This document shows, piece after piece, positions 1 to 7,704 of a stretch of 64,000 nt of DNA (position 1 is the stretch's first letter; every line of letters starts with the position of its first letter). The DNA is from Hyphomicrobium sp. (lineage in GTDB: Bacteria; Pseudomonadota; Alphaproteobacteria; Rhizobiales; Hyphomicrobiaceae). Under the pieces are notes generated by a model, which was given only the letters and a program-made list of their open reading frames with translations, was not told where the DNA came from and did not search any database. The stretch is from positions 124,001-188,000 of the forward strand of contig JAIEMV010000003.1 in the NCBI GenBank assembly GCA_019751875.1. Direction: 5' to 3'. The translations under genes were made by a program, and so were the position numbers.

Positions 1-79
1 CAGTCCGCTCGGCATGGAGCGTGGCATCAACGCGCTATGGAAGCGCGGAGGCGTGCTCTATGCGCCGCCGATGTGGTGA
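1..79 (+). CDS. C-terminal end of an unidentified protein (partial, runs off left edge)
   Basis: Frame 2 is open from the window edge to a TGA at 77-79 and encodes about 25 residues ending in GGVLYAPPMW, which reads like ordinary protein. I do not recognise the family from this little sequence. Its stop lies 14 bases before the chosen start of the downstream L,D-transpeptidase, which suggests co-transcription and argues against extending that gene leftwards in frame 1. It could still be chance, because only 78 bases are visible. Confidence 0.4.
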   Translation, partial: SPLGMERGINALWKRGGVLYAPPMW

Positions 80-93
80 GGCGGCGGTCTGAT

Positions 94-1311
94 ATGCAGT
101 CTCTGCTTCGTCGTCTCATGTTCCTTTCAGTCGTGGCGTTGACCGGCCTTTCGACGCCGGCGTTGTCGCGCGAGCGCGTGCCGCCGCCGGAGCCCAGCCG
201 GACGGTTTGGGTCAGCAACGAAGCGGTCGCGGAGATGACGCGGGCGCTGGAACTCTATCGCAGGTTGGCGCAGCAGCCGCAGCCGGCGGAACTGCCGAAC
301 AAGACCACGCTGCGCTACGGCGATACGGGACAGGCGGTCGCCGATCTTCGCGCGCGGCTGACGCTGCTCGGCGATCTGCGTGGGCGTGGCGATCCCTATG
401 CCTTCGATGAAACCGTCGAAGCGGCGGTGAAACGGTTCCAGCTTCGCAACGGTGTGGAGCCGACGGGCATCGTCTATGGCATCACGCAGCGGCTGCTCAA
501 CGTTCCGCTCGACGTGCGCGTGCGGCAGCTGGAACTCAATCTGCAACGCATGCAGGAACTGTTGCCGCGGATATCGACGCAGCAGCGCTTCATTCTCATG
601 AATGCGGCGAGCTTCGAATTGCAGGGTGTGCAAGGGGGCGCGGTGGCGGTCACGAGCCGGACGATCGCAGGTAAGCGGGCGACCCCGACGCCGGTGGTAT
701 CGGCACAAGTGCAGGCGCTGAACACGCTGCCCTACTGGCACGTGCCGGGCACGATCGCAAAGGCGGCGCTGATCCCGATGATCCGCAAGGATCCGGGCTA
801 CCTTTATAAAGAGCGCATCCGCGTCTTCTCGAGTTTCGGTGGTGACGAAGTCGATCCGGGAAGCGTCAACTGGTGGGGCCCTGAAGCAGAGCGCTACGTG
901 TTCCGTCAGGATCCGGGTCCGCAGAATGCGCTGGGTGTCTTGCGCTTTGACATGCCCAACAAGCACATCGTCTACATGCACGACACGCCGATGAAGAACC
1001 TGTTCGACTATTTCGAGCGGGCGGTGAGTGCGGGCTGCGTTCGGCTCCAGAACTTCTATGGCGTGGCGGATTGGGTCATGGCCGGTCAAGACGGGTTGTC
1101 GGGTGCGGCGCTGAAGGGCCGCGTTGCTGCCGGACAGCAATCGACGGTTAAGTTGAAGCAGCCGGTGCCGGTGCACTTCGTCTATCTGACCGCGTGGGTC
1201 GATAACGGGGTCGTGCACTTCCGCAACGATCTTTATAATCGTGATGCCAGCGCGTTTGTCAGCGGAGAAGATGTGTCCGCGCGTCCAATGGGCGTGTCGG
1301 TCGCGCCTTGA
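94..1311 (+). CDS. Exported L,D-transpeptidase with peptidoglycan-binding domain (YcbB/YkuD type)
   Basis: The protein has 405 residues. It begins with a Sec-type signal (MQSLLRR followed by a hydrophobic stretch and the ALS-R region), then a PG_binding_1-like domain (GDTGQAVADLRARL ... FQLRNGVEPTG, about residues 75-140). The C-terminal YkuD domain has a catalytic motif H-x-TPMKNLF ... SAGCVRL around residues 305-335; this Cys is the nucleophile in the family. L,D-transpeptidases of this kind cross-link peptidoglycan (3-3 links) in the periplasm. The ATG at 94 was chosen over the in-frame ATG at 37 because it places the signal peptide at the N-terminus and follows the TGA of the upstream reading frame. 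The substrate is inferred from the family. Confidence 0.9.
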   Translation: MQSLLRRLMFLSVVALTGLSTPALSRERVPPPEPSRTVWVSNEAVAEMTRALELYRRLAQQPQPAELPNKTTLRYGDTGQAVADLRARLTLLGDLRGRGDPYAFDETVEAAVKRFQLRNGVEPTGIVYGITQRLLNVPLDVRVRQLELNLQRMQELLPRISTQQRFILMNAASFELQGVQGGAVAVTSRTIAGKRATPTPVVSAQVQALNTLPYWHVPGTIAKAALIPMIRKDPGYLYKERIRVFSSFGGDEVDPGSVNWWGPEAERYVFRQDPGPQNALGVLRFDMPNKHIVYMHDTPMKNLFDYFERAVSAGCVRLQNFYGVADWVMAGQDGLSGAALKGRVAAGQQSTVKLKQPVPVHFVYLTAWVDNGVVHFRNDLYNRDASAFVSGEDVSARPMGVSVAP

Positions 1312-1317
1312 CGTGGC

Positions 1318-1986
1318 CTAGAAGTTTCCCGGTTCCCAACCTTCTTCGCCGATGAGGGGCACGAAGCGCACGCTCGTCAGTGTCGTGCGTTCGAAATTGT
1401 CTGCCGCGGTGCGCTGCACGCGGATGAGATCCTGCGACGTGGGGTCATAACCGACGGGCACGACCATCGTGCCGCCGATCTTCAGCTGATCCAAGAGCGG
1501 ACGAGGGACTTCCGGCGCGCCGGCGGAGACGAGGATGGCATCGAAGGGCGCTTCCTCGGGCCAGCCTTGGGTGCCATCGGTACAGCTGACCGTGACATTG
1601 CGAGCGCCTGCTGCGGCCAAGTTTGATTGCGCGCGACTTGCAAGTTCAGGCAGGCGCTCGATGGTGAAGACGTGGTCTGCGATGCGGGCCAGGACGGCCG
1701 CCGCGTAGCCTGAGCCGCCGCCGATTTCGAGGACCTTCTCGCCGCCTTTCAGTTGCAGCGCTTCGATCATGTAGGCCACGATATAGGGCTGTGAGATCGT
1801 TTGGCCGCAGCCGATCGGAAGCGGGCGATCTTCATAGGCATGCGCGCGCTTTGCACGATCCACGAATTCCTCGCGCGGGACCTGGCGCATGGCCTCCAGA
1901 ACGCGTGCGTCGCGTATGCCGCGTCGGACCAACTGGTCCGTCACCATCGTCTGGCGCGAGTGCAGCACTGCGGATCTCTTCGACAT
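1318..1986 (-). CDS. pcm: Protein-L-isoaspartate O-methyltransferase
   Basis: The protein has 222 residues. It uses SAM to methylate isoaspartyl residues and so start repair of aged proteins in the cytoplasm. Visible motifs are the family N-terminus MVTDQLVRRGIRD, the PCMT signature region GCGQTISQPYIVAYM, and SAM motif I LEIGGGSGYAAAVLA, followed by an acidic ER (about residues 70-110). The length matches bacterial Pcm. The start at 1986 (MSKRSAV) was preferred to an ATG 12 codons upstream because family N-termini are short; a further ATG at MVTDQ is also possible. It converges with the L,D-transpeptidase across a 6-base gap. Confidence 0.93.
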   Translation of the reverse strand: MSKRSAVLHSRQTMVTDQLVRRGIRDARVLEAMRQVPREEFVDRAKRAHAYEDRPLPIGCGQTISQPYIVAYMIEALQLKGGEKVLEIGGGSGYAAAVLARIADHVFTIERLPELASRAQSNLAAAGARNVTVSCTDGTQGWPEEAPFDAILVSAGAPEVPRPLLDQLKIGGTMVVPVGYDPTSQDLIRVQRTAADNFERTTLTSVRFVPLIGEEGWEPGNF

Positions 1987-2114
1987 GGCGGTCTCGCCCT
2001 GGTAGCCTTGAAGCCGCTCCATAGCGCACCGAAGAGCACGGGGGTGCCTTGCGTTCGATCAATTTGGCCGTCGCGAACCGTATCCTCAAGCGTGACTGTG
2101 GGCTGTTTGGAGAT

Positions 2115-3134
2115 TCAGTTCATCAGGAGTGCGACGGAAACGGCCGGAGCACACGCCGTCGCCCAAGGTTCGATGCCGGGTGCCGGATTCGCGAGGTCCG
2201 CGAAGGCGACGACGCGGCGGCCAAGCCGTGATGCAATGACGGAGACGTCGGCTGCCCCGATACCGGCGGCGATGACCGGAGCTGCATCGGGGAGCGGCGT
2301 GCGCGAGAGCACTTGCAGCGCGCCGTCGTGGATCGATCTGAGTTGTTCTTCGTGCACATAGGCCGCGACCGTATGCCAATCGGCGGCCGTACCATCGGCG
2401 GCGTCGCGGCCGAGCATGCGGGCGAGACGAACGGTGCTGCTGGCAATCGATTTGTCCTTGCCATCCGCGGTGGCGTGCTGGTCGAAGTCGGTGAGATCGG
2501 TCCCGAGGAGGCGGCGGATGTCGGCCATGGTTGCCAGGTACTCGCGTGCGAACGTCACCCATTCGCCTTTGAACGGCGCGCGCGTGGCGACACCCATCAC
2601 GGCGGTGCGTGTGAAGCCCGTATAGACGAGCTCGCCTGTCGTCTGGCGGACGGCGTCGGTGAGACCGGTCACTGCGGCGGTCCCGTCGCGCACCGGAATA
2701 ATGTCGGCGGTGGTCGATCCGAAGTCGATGAGAAGTGCGTCGGGGTGCGTGCGGGCGGCGAGTGCGGCCGTGGCGAGGAAGTTGGTGGAACCAACGTCGC
2801 GTGGATGCGCGCGTGCGTCGACCGCCGAGCCGAACCCGCGCGGTCCCATCCAGAACTGCGCCTTGGATCCAAACTCGTTTGCCATGCGCGCCACAATGGT
2901 TTCAACGCCGGTGATGCGATCGGGAAAAACATCGGAGAGTTCGCCAGTCATGGTGATGGCGAAATCGTCGGCGCGGGACAGCAGGGGTGCGGCCTTGCGC
3001 AGGGCGGTGTCGAGCTTCTCCAGTCCCAGCCAAAGTCGGCAGCGAAATTGCTGCACCGCAACGGTGCGCCCATTCTCGACCACGGCAACTTTAAGGTGCG
3101 CTCCTCCCACATCGAGGCCGGCTCGGATGGTCAT
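2115..3134 (-). CDS. H4MPT-linked C1 transfer pathway protein, hydantoinase/oxoprolinase-like ATPase (MfnF-like)
   Basis: The protein has 339 residues. It carries an actin/ASKHA-like ATPase signature at the N-terminus (AGLDVGGAHLKVAVVE) and a second phosphate-binding region (DFGSTTADIIPV, about residue 130). The family co-occurs with H4MPT genes in methylotrophs. Its archaeal relative MfnF joins the furan and tyramine-glutamate halves of methanofuran, so a role in bacterial methylofuran assembly is likely, but this is inferred from family and neighbourhood. It is divergent from the HisA/HisF-related gene; the 65 bases between them must hold both promoters. Confidence 0.82.
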   Translation of the reverse strand: MTIRAGLDVGGAHLKVAVVENGRTVAVQQFRCRLWLGLEKLDTALRKAAPLLSRADDFAITMTGELSDVFPDRITGVETIVARMANEFGSKAQFWMGPRGFGSAVDARAHPRDVGSTNFLATAALAARTHPDALLIDFGSTTADIIPVRDGTAAVTGLTDAVRQTTGELVYTGFTRTAVMGVATRAPFKGEWVTFAREYLATMADIRRLLGTDLTDFDQHATADGKDKSIASSTVRLARMLGRDAADGTAADWHTVAAYVHEEQLRSIHDGALQVLSRTPLPDAAPVIAAGIGAADVSVIASRLGRRVVAFADLANPAPGIEPWATACAPAVSVALLMN

Positions 3135-3199
3135 AAGTGATCTGGTCCTTGCAATAAATTCTGCTCTGGGTCACGTATCTGCCCCGGGAGGAAATGAGA

Positions 3200-3898
3200 A
3201 TGCTGATTATCCCGGTCATCGATATTCGGGGTGGTGTCGCTGTGCGCGCGGTCGCCGGCGAGAGAGCCCACTACAGGCCGATCAAGTCACCGCTCGCGGA
3301 CAGCCCTGACCCGGTTGCTGTCGCACGCGGATACCAGTCTGTCTTCCCGTTTCCAACCCTGTACATGGCAGATCTCGACGGCATCGAGGGCCGAGGGACG
3401 AACCGCCACATCCACAGCCGCGTCGCGGATGCATGGGAGGGTGGGGATGTCTGGCTCGACGATGGCAGCATCGAAGCCGAGCCCTCGCACCAGCGCGTGC
3501 GGCCGGTCATCGGATCGGAGACGTTGCTTGCGGCAGGCGCGTGCCAGTCCGTGCTCGGCGGCAAGCCGCTCAACCGAACGGGCATACTCTCGCTCGATTT
3601 TCACGGGCTGACATTCATGGGGCCGCCGGAACTGCTCGCCTATCCCTCGGTGTGGCCGGGGGCGGTGATCGTGATGACGCTAGCGAATGTGGGGCGCGGG
3701 GAAGGGCCTGATCTGAAGCGCGTGGCGGCGATCGCGGAGATGGCCGGCCCCAAGCGCCGCGTATTCGCGGCTGGCGGTGTTCGCGATATCGACGACGTGC
3801 GCGCGCTCAAGGATTCCGGCGCATCGGGCGTTCTGATCGCGAGCGCACTGCATGCGGGTAAAATAAAAACCGGCGACCTGGAACAGATCGCCGGTTGA
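3200..3898 (+). CDS. HisA/HisF-related protein of C1-transfer gene clusters
   Basis: The protein has 232 residues with a TIM-barrel sequence resembling HisA: N-terminal IIPVIDIRGGVAVRAV, a middle LSLDFHG strand, and a C-terminal phosphate-binding half AAGGVRDIDDVRALKDSGASGVLIASALH. It is clearly diverged from true HisA, sits outside any histidine operon, and belongs to the HisA/HisF-related group known from methanogens and methylotrophs, whose reaction is not established. The second of two ATGs was chosen because GGGAGG at 3186-3191 is 8 bases from 3200 but only 2 from 3194. Its stop codon lies within the right arm of a strong terminator hairpin. A cofactor role in methylofuran or H4MPT synthesis is inference. 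Confidence 0.8.
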   Translation: MLIIPVIDIRGGVAVRAVAGERAHYRPIKSPLADSPDPVAVARGYQSVFPFPTLYMADLDGIEGRGTNRHIHSRVADAWEGGDVWLDDGSIEAEPSHQRVRPVIGSETLLAAGACQSVLGGKPLNRTGILSLDFHGLTFMGPPELLAYPSVWPGAVIVMTLANVGRGEGPDLKRVAAIAEMAGPKRRVFAAGGVRDIDDVRALKDSGASGVLIASALHAGKIKTGDLEQIAG

Positions 3899-3907
3899 AG
3901 TTTTTTT
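3868..3907. terminator. Bidirectional intrinsic terminator overlapping the HisA/HisF-related stop codon
   Basis: A perfect 9-bp stem (AACCGGCGA at 3868-3876 with TCGCCGGTT at 3888-3896) has an 11-base loop and is followed by seven T (3901-3907). On the other strand the same stem is followed by TTTTTATTT (from 3861-3869), so it can also stop the fae transcript. The coding sequence runs through the hairpin, so ribosomes finishing translation would occupy it. Confidence 0.75.
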
Positions 3908-3912
3908 AGTCC

Positions 3913-3950
3913 ACACATTGCGAGTGGTTTGGGGAGCCCACTCGATGTGT
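3913..3950. other. Second stable hairpin between convergent HisA/HisF-related and fae genes
   Basis: CGAGTGG (3921-3927) pairs with CCACTCG (3938-3944). The stem is extended by ACACAT (3913-3918) with ATGTGT (3945-3950) across a two-base bulge. No T-tract follows on either strand. It lies directly behind the bidirectional terminator on the fae side and could protect the 3' end of the fae mRNA; that role is inferred. Confidence 0.55.
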
Positions 3951-4054
3951 CAGCCGTTCCAACGGCCAGAGAGTATTCTTCCCAATCGCTGCAGCAGACC
4001 CGCTTTCATCGGCGGAGCATTATTGGTCTTTTCCTGCTGTGGACGGTTTCCGCT

Positions 4055-4567
4055 TCAAGACTTGGCAGCGAACGGATGGGCTGCCGAGTTGCGCTGAGCG
4101 GTGGCTTCGGCTGCGGTCGGCTTGCCGGCAACGGCGCGGGCGATCGCTTCCTTGGTGGCGCGGTAGTTGAAGTCCTGGATCTTGGCGTCGTCCGAGGCTT
4201 CCCAGTGGATGAACACGCCGACGAGAACATAGACGTCGTCAGCTTCGTTCGCGGGGATGATGCCTTCGGCGACCGAGTCCTGAACGGCCTTAGCAACGCC
4301 GTACTGGGCGGGGCCAAACATCTGAACGGCCTGACGGGCGTCCTTGATGGTGACCTTGTTGAAAAGGATCGTGTTGGGCTTGCAGGCCAGGTTCGGCGCG
4401 ATCACGGCGAGAAGCGTCGTGAAGCCATCCTTGTTGTTGGCGAGGGCGTTGACGAACGCAGTCTCGGCAGCAGAGCCGCGCGGTCCGATGACGAGGTCAA
4501 TATGTGCGACTTCGTTGCCGTCGCCGACGAGCGACTCGCCGACCAGTACGCGATTAATCTTGGCCAT
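4055..4567 (-). CDS. fae: Formaldehyde-activating enzyme
   Basis: The 170-residue protein matches the usual Fae length. It condenses formaldehyde with H4MPT to methylene-H4MPT (EC 4.2.1.147) in the cytoplasm. Recognisable segments are [29 protein letters not shown] (with the conserved His22), [26 protein letters not shown] (family core) and [22 protein letters not shown]. The start at 4567 has GGGAGGA about 9 bases upstream. An in-frame extension to 4813 is rejected because it has no family counterpart. It is the last gene in the direction of the H4MPT operon but 304 bases behind it, with its own promoter and a structured leader. Confidence 0.97.
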   Translation of the reverse strand: MAKINRVLVGESLVGDGNEVAHIDLVIGPRGSAAETAFVNALANNKDGFTTLLAVIAPNLACKPNTILFNKVTIKDARQAVQMFGPAQYGVAKAVQDSVAEGIIPANEADDVYVLVGVFIHWEASDDAKIQDFNYRATKEAIARAVAGKPTAAEATAQRNSAAHPFAAKS

Positions 4568-4601
4568 AAGTGGGGTTCCTCCCAGTTTCGAACATACAAA
4601 T

Positions 4602-4641
4602 GTGAGCCGGCACGTCCCGGGGACCCCGGGTGGCCGGTCAC
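4602..4641 (-). promoter_or_regulatory. Long palindromic hairpin in the fae 5' leader
   Basis: This 40-base imperfect inverted repeat runs from GTGAGCCGGC to GGCCGGTCAC around a perfect core (CCCGGGG-A-CCCCGGG, 4616-4630). It lies 35-75 bases upstream of the fae start codon, inside the leader predicted from the promoter at 4800-4828. It may stabilise the abundant fae mRNA or bind a regulator. Structure is seen directly; function is inferred. Confidence 0.5.
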
Positions 4642-4799
4642 GATCGTCCCAAGCTATCGGTAGAGACAGGGAACGGTGAAAAACGCGACACCGGACCGGA
4701 TCACCAGATAGCGGCGCGCCTAGAGCACCGGGCCCTATTAGCCACAGAGCCCCCTGTTCGACAAGAGGCGATCCGTCTTTAGTCCAACCTGCCGCATTA

Positions 4800-4828
4800 A
4801 GTATAGATATCACAATGCGTTGTTACAA
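4800..4828 (-). promoter_or_regulatory. Candidate sigma-70 promoter of fae
   Basis: On the minus strand TTGTAA (4828-4823) and TATACT (4805-4800) are separated by exactly 17 bases, close to the housekeeping consensus. Transcription would begin near 4793 and give a leader of about 225 bases before fae. No other good promoter was seen in the 304-base gap. The intervening A+T-rich patch is unusual for this GC-rich genome. Confidence 0.55.
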
Positions 4829-4871
4829 CTTCGCGCGTTTCTTTGCAGAACGGGTCGCGGGCCAATTGCCG

Positions 4872-5777
4872 TTAATTGGGGTTTTTTGGCTCCGCAGTGA
4901 TGCAATCGCCAATGGCATTGACGAGCATTGCGGCGAAAGCGCTGGCGCACATGAGATCGGCGAGCGACCCGGGATTTGCACCCCACGACTTTAATTCCGC
5001 ATCAAGATCCAGAAGGGTTACGCGGTTTTCTCGTTTTGCAATTTCAGATGCGAATTTGAGTTCAAGTGTCGCGACTGTTTCGGCGGCGCGGGCCATGACG
5101 CGGTGCGCCAGTGCGGGCCCGTGTTTGCGAACGATGTGGGTATCGGGGCGTTCGGAAAGGCGGCGCAGGAAGAGGGCCGCAAGCGCGTCTTCGGGCGCGG
5201 CGCCGGATGCGATGTCTTCGGTCAAGGTGCGGGCGTTTGCGAGAATGGTTGCGAAGCCCGTGGCGTATTCTTGAGCGATCATGTCGCGCGGGGCGGCGGC
5301 GCGCATGGCGTCGAGGAGCGTCCAATCTGCGGGGGGTTCGGCGCGAACATCGCCGGCATCGTCTGACCCGAGGCCGGCGGGGTTGGCCATGGCAATCGCT
5401 TTATAGGCCGCGCGGGCGTCGTTGTGATCGAGAGCTGCGAGGACGGCGTGCAGGCTGTCGGCGAGAGATGTGCTCTCCGTGCCGTGTTCGGCTGCTGCCG
5501 CGAGGGGGGCGCAGAGCAAGACAATGCCGAGGTTGGTGTTCGTCGCGACCGCGGCGAAGGTGGCCTCGACGGCTTTGAAGATGCGATCTCCCACTGACAG
5601 GGCGGGATCGGCAATGAAAGGGGCAGATACGGTCGCGCTCAGGTCGAAGTCGGCGACCGTCATGCGGTGGCCATCGGCGAAGATGTGGACGTTGCCGGGT
5701 TTGAGTGTGCGCACTTCGAGGCGGCAGGCGGCGACATAGGCCTCCGCAATGGCGTTACGCGGTCGCGCGGCGATCAT
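4872..5777 (-). CDS. CitG-like (triphosphoribosyl-dephospho-CoA synthase family) protein of the H4MPT cluster (orf7-like)
   Basis: The protein has 301 residues. CitG/MdcB family marks are visible: LEVRTLKPGNVH, a following MTVADFDLSA, and NTNLGIVLLCAPLAAAA (about residues 100-115). True CitG makes the prosthetic group of citrate lyase, but no citrate lyase genes are here. In methylotrophs this homolog (orf7 in the Methylobacterium extorquens naming, from memory) is part of the H4MPT island and needed for the pathway, with unknown chemistry. It overlaps the upstream ATP-grasp gene by 4 bases, so the two are translationally coupled. A role in H4MPT or methylofuran synthesis is inferred. Confidence 0.85.
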   Translation of the reverse strand: MIAARPRNAIAEAYVAACRLEVRTLKPGNVHIFADGHRMTVADFDLSATVSAPFIADPALSVGDRIFKAVEATFAAVATNTNLGIVLLCAPLAAAAEHGTESTSLADSLHAVLAALDHNDARAAYKAIAMANPAGLGSDDAGDVRAEPPADWTLLDAMRAAAPRDMIAQEYATGFATILANARTLTEDIASGAAPEDALAALFLRRLSERPDTHIVRKHGPALAHRVMARAAETVATLELKFASEIAKRENRVTLLDLDAELKSWGANPGSLADLMCASAFAAMLVNAIGDCITAEPKNPN

Positions 5778-6721
5778 GCGTCGGCTTTGTGTGTCAGGGC
5801 TGCAAGGAAATCGTCGGCCAATGTCCAGGCGATGTTGACGTCCGTGACGCTTTGCAAGCCTTTCCAGGCGGGGTTGGAATTGATCTCGAGGACCATGAGC
5901 CTCCCGCCGTCGTCGCGGATGAGATCGACGCCGGCGTAGTCGGCACCGATCACGCGGGCGGCTTCGAGGGCGAGATTAGTCATCTCGGAATCCGTTTCGA
6001 TCGGATGTGGCTTGGCGCCCTGGTGGACATTGGTGATCCAGGTCTGGCCGACACGGGCCATCGCAGCCAGAACCCGGCCGCGCGAGACGAACAGGCGCCA
6101 ATCCTCGAACCGGGTGTCGGCGTTGCCGCGCAGGTAGCGCTGCACATAATAAACGTCGCCCATTTCGGAGGGTTCGGGAAGCTGATCGGGTGTTTCGATG
6201 CGTCGGACGCCGTTGCCCTGGCTGCCGAACAGCGGCTTCACGACGATGGGCCGGCCGGCTTGATCATGCGCGAATTTGCGGGCGGTCTCGATGCCTTCGG
6301 CGGCGCGTGTCAGCGGGACGGGCAGGCCGGCCATTTGGAACAGGAACGTGGCCGTCGATTTGTCGACACAGCGTTCGATCACGCGGGCGTCATTCCACAC
6401 GCGCACGCCGCTTTCGCGCAACGCATGCAGGATGCCGAGGCGGAGCGTGATCTGTTCGAGGCTGCCGGTGGACACGGAGCGGACGAAGGCGCCGTCGGGC
6501 AGGTCGCCATCGAAGCCAGGAATATGGATGCCGGACGGCAGCCGCGTGTCGAAAGCGCAGAACTTGAGGCACGTGGTGACGACCTGCGCGCCGCGCGCCT
6601 GGAGTGCTTCGCGCAGCCGCCGTGCATGCCAATCCCCGCCACCGTCCTCGACGAAGAGGACGATGCGCGGTCCCCGCGACGCGGGGCAGCGCGCGGTGAT
6701 GGAGAACGGCGGCGTGGTCAT
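5774..6721 (-). CDS. RimK-family ATP-grasp ligase of the H4MPT cluster (orf17-like)
   Basis: The protein has 315 residues with an ATP-grasp fold of RimK type: DKSTATFLFQMAGLPVP (start of the grasp), IVVKPLFGSQGNGV (glycine-rich loop, about residues 165-180) and the metal/ATP-binding end GVDLIRDDGGRLMVLEINSNPAWKGL. RimK relatives add glutamates to proteins or cofactors (MptN and CofF in archaea). The best guess is glutamate addition to the methylofuran tail or to H4MPT; the substrate is not shown by sequence. It lies 11 bases after mch and overlaps the CitG-like gene by 4. Confidence 0.85.
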   Translation of the reverse strand: MTTPPFSITARCPASRGPRIVLFVEDGGGDWHARRLREALQARGAQVVTTCLKFCAFDTRLPSGIHIPGFDGDLPDGAFVRSVSTGSLEQITLRLGILHALRESGVRVWNDARVIERCVDKSTATFLFQMAGLPVPLTRAAEGIETARKFAHDQAGRPIVVKPLFGSQGNGVRRIETPDQLPEPSEMGDVYYVQRYLRGNADTRFEDWRLFVSRGRVLAAMARVGQTWITNVHQGAKPHPIETDSEMTNLALEAARVIGADYAGVDLIRDDGGRLMVLEINSNPAWKGLQSVTDVNIAWTLADDFLAALTHKADA

Positions 6722-6732
6722 GGCGCTCTGCT

Positions 6733-7704
6733 TTACTTGAAGCTCGCCTCGACAATTTCGGGCGCGAGTTTGCCGGTCTGGAAGGATGTGCCGGTGTCGA
6801 GGTTCGAGACGGTCACGAGGGCGGGCGAGAAGAGCATGGCATCGATTTTGTAGAAGTCGCCGCCGACTTCGGCGAAGGTTTCGGCGAACGGCTTGCCATA
6901 GGATGAGGATGTGTTCGACGGCAGCGCGTCGGCGAGCTTCTTCGCGTCAGCGTCGGTGCCCTTCACGAACAGCTGGATGCGGCCGCCATAGATGATGGCG
7001 TCGTTCGTGCGGCCCATGGCCTTGACGAAGTCGGGGATCGGCGGGGCGAGTGGGGCGACGCCATAGCCGTCAATAATGTTTTCCAGCGGGAAATGCAGGG
7101 CGTGGGCCTTGTGGAGCGAGACTTCGAGCACGCGGGCGGCGATTTGGACGGTGCCGGCGAGGCTGCCGGTCGGCGCGTAGAGGATCGTGAGGTTGGCGGG
7201 TGCGATCCCGCATGCAGCGGCGACGTTGGCGGCCACGGACGACGGCGGGGCTTTGTCGCCTTCGATCACGAGCGCGCCTTTGCTGTGATGATCGACGTAG
7301 CCGAGTTCCTTGTAGAGTTCCTCGACGCGAGAGAGCGCGCGGGCGGGGCCGGAACCGAGCGCGAAGAAGCCGCTGGCATCTTCGGTGATCGTCCAGCCGG
7401 CGTACTGGCTGGCGAGGCAGGCGATGACCGGGTTCGACGAGTGGACGACGACGCCGAGGGGCCAGTTGGCGAGGCCCGACGATGATGTGATCTGCACGGT
7501 GCCGAAGCCGCCCATGCAGACCTCGCCCAGCAGACGACCGGCTTCGAGGCCGCCGGGCACATTGGCGCCAAGATCAACGAGGCGCTCACCGTTCTGGCCG
7601 GTAGAAACGGCGCAGCGAAGGGCGGCCGCGTTCGTGACGATCTGTTCGACAATGTGCGATGCGCGTGCGTTGACGCTCGGCGCCTGATTGAAATGCATGG
7701 TCAT
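6733..7704 (-). CDS. mch: Methenyl-H4MPT cyclohydrolase
   Basis: The protein has 323 residues, the family length. It hydrolyses methenyl-H4MPT to N5-formyl-H4MPT (EC 3.5.4.27), the step after MtdB. The whole length matches Mch: N-terminal [35 protein letters not shown] and the family block LPLGVV-like [25 protein letters not shown], then [18 protein letters not shown]. Its ATG overlaps the stop of the ATP-grasp gene upstream by 4 bases, consistent with one operon from the beta-RFAP synthase gene to the CitG-like gene. Confidence 0.96.
   Translation of the reverse strand: MTMHFNQAPSVNARASHIVEQIVTNAAALRCAVSTGQNGERLVDLGANVPGGLEAGRLLGEVCMGGFGTVQITSSSGLANWPLGVVVHSSNPVIACLASQYAGWTITEDASGFFALGSGPARALSRVEELYKELGYVDHHSKGALVIEGDKAPPSSVAANVAAACGIAPANLTILYAPTGSLAGTVQIAARVLEVSLHKAHALHFPLENIIDGYGVAPLAPPIPDFVKAMGRTNDAIIYGGRIQLFVKGTDADAKKLADALPSNTSSSYGKPFAETFAEVGGDFYKIDAMLFSPALVTVSNLDTGTSFQTGKLAPEIVEASFK

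Noticed and set aside
2313-3140. Long plus-strand open frame opposite the MfnF-like gene
   Set aside because: It is the mirror frame of a GC-rich gene whose minus-strand product has clear ATPase motifs; the same applies to long antisense frames over mtdB, mch, mptG, pqqE and the P-type ATPase.
4568-4813. N-terminal extension of fae to 4813
   Set aside because: It has no counterpart in Fae proteins and lies in the predicted leader; the 4567 start has the ribosome binding site and exact family length.
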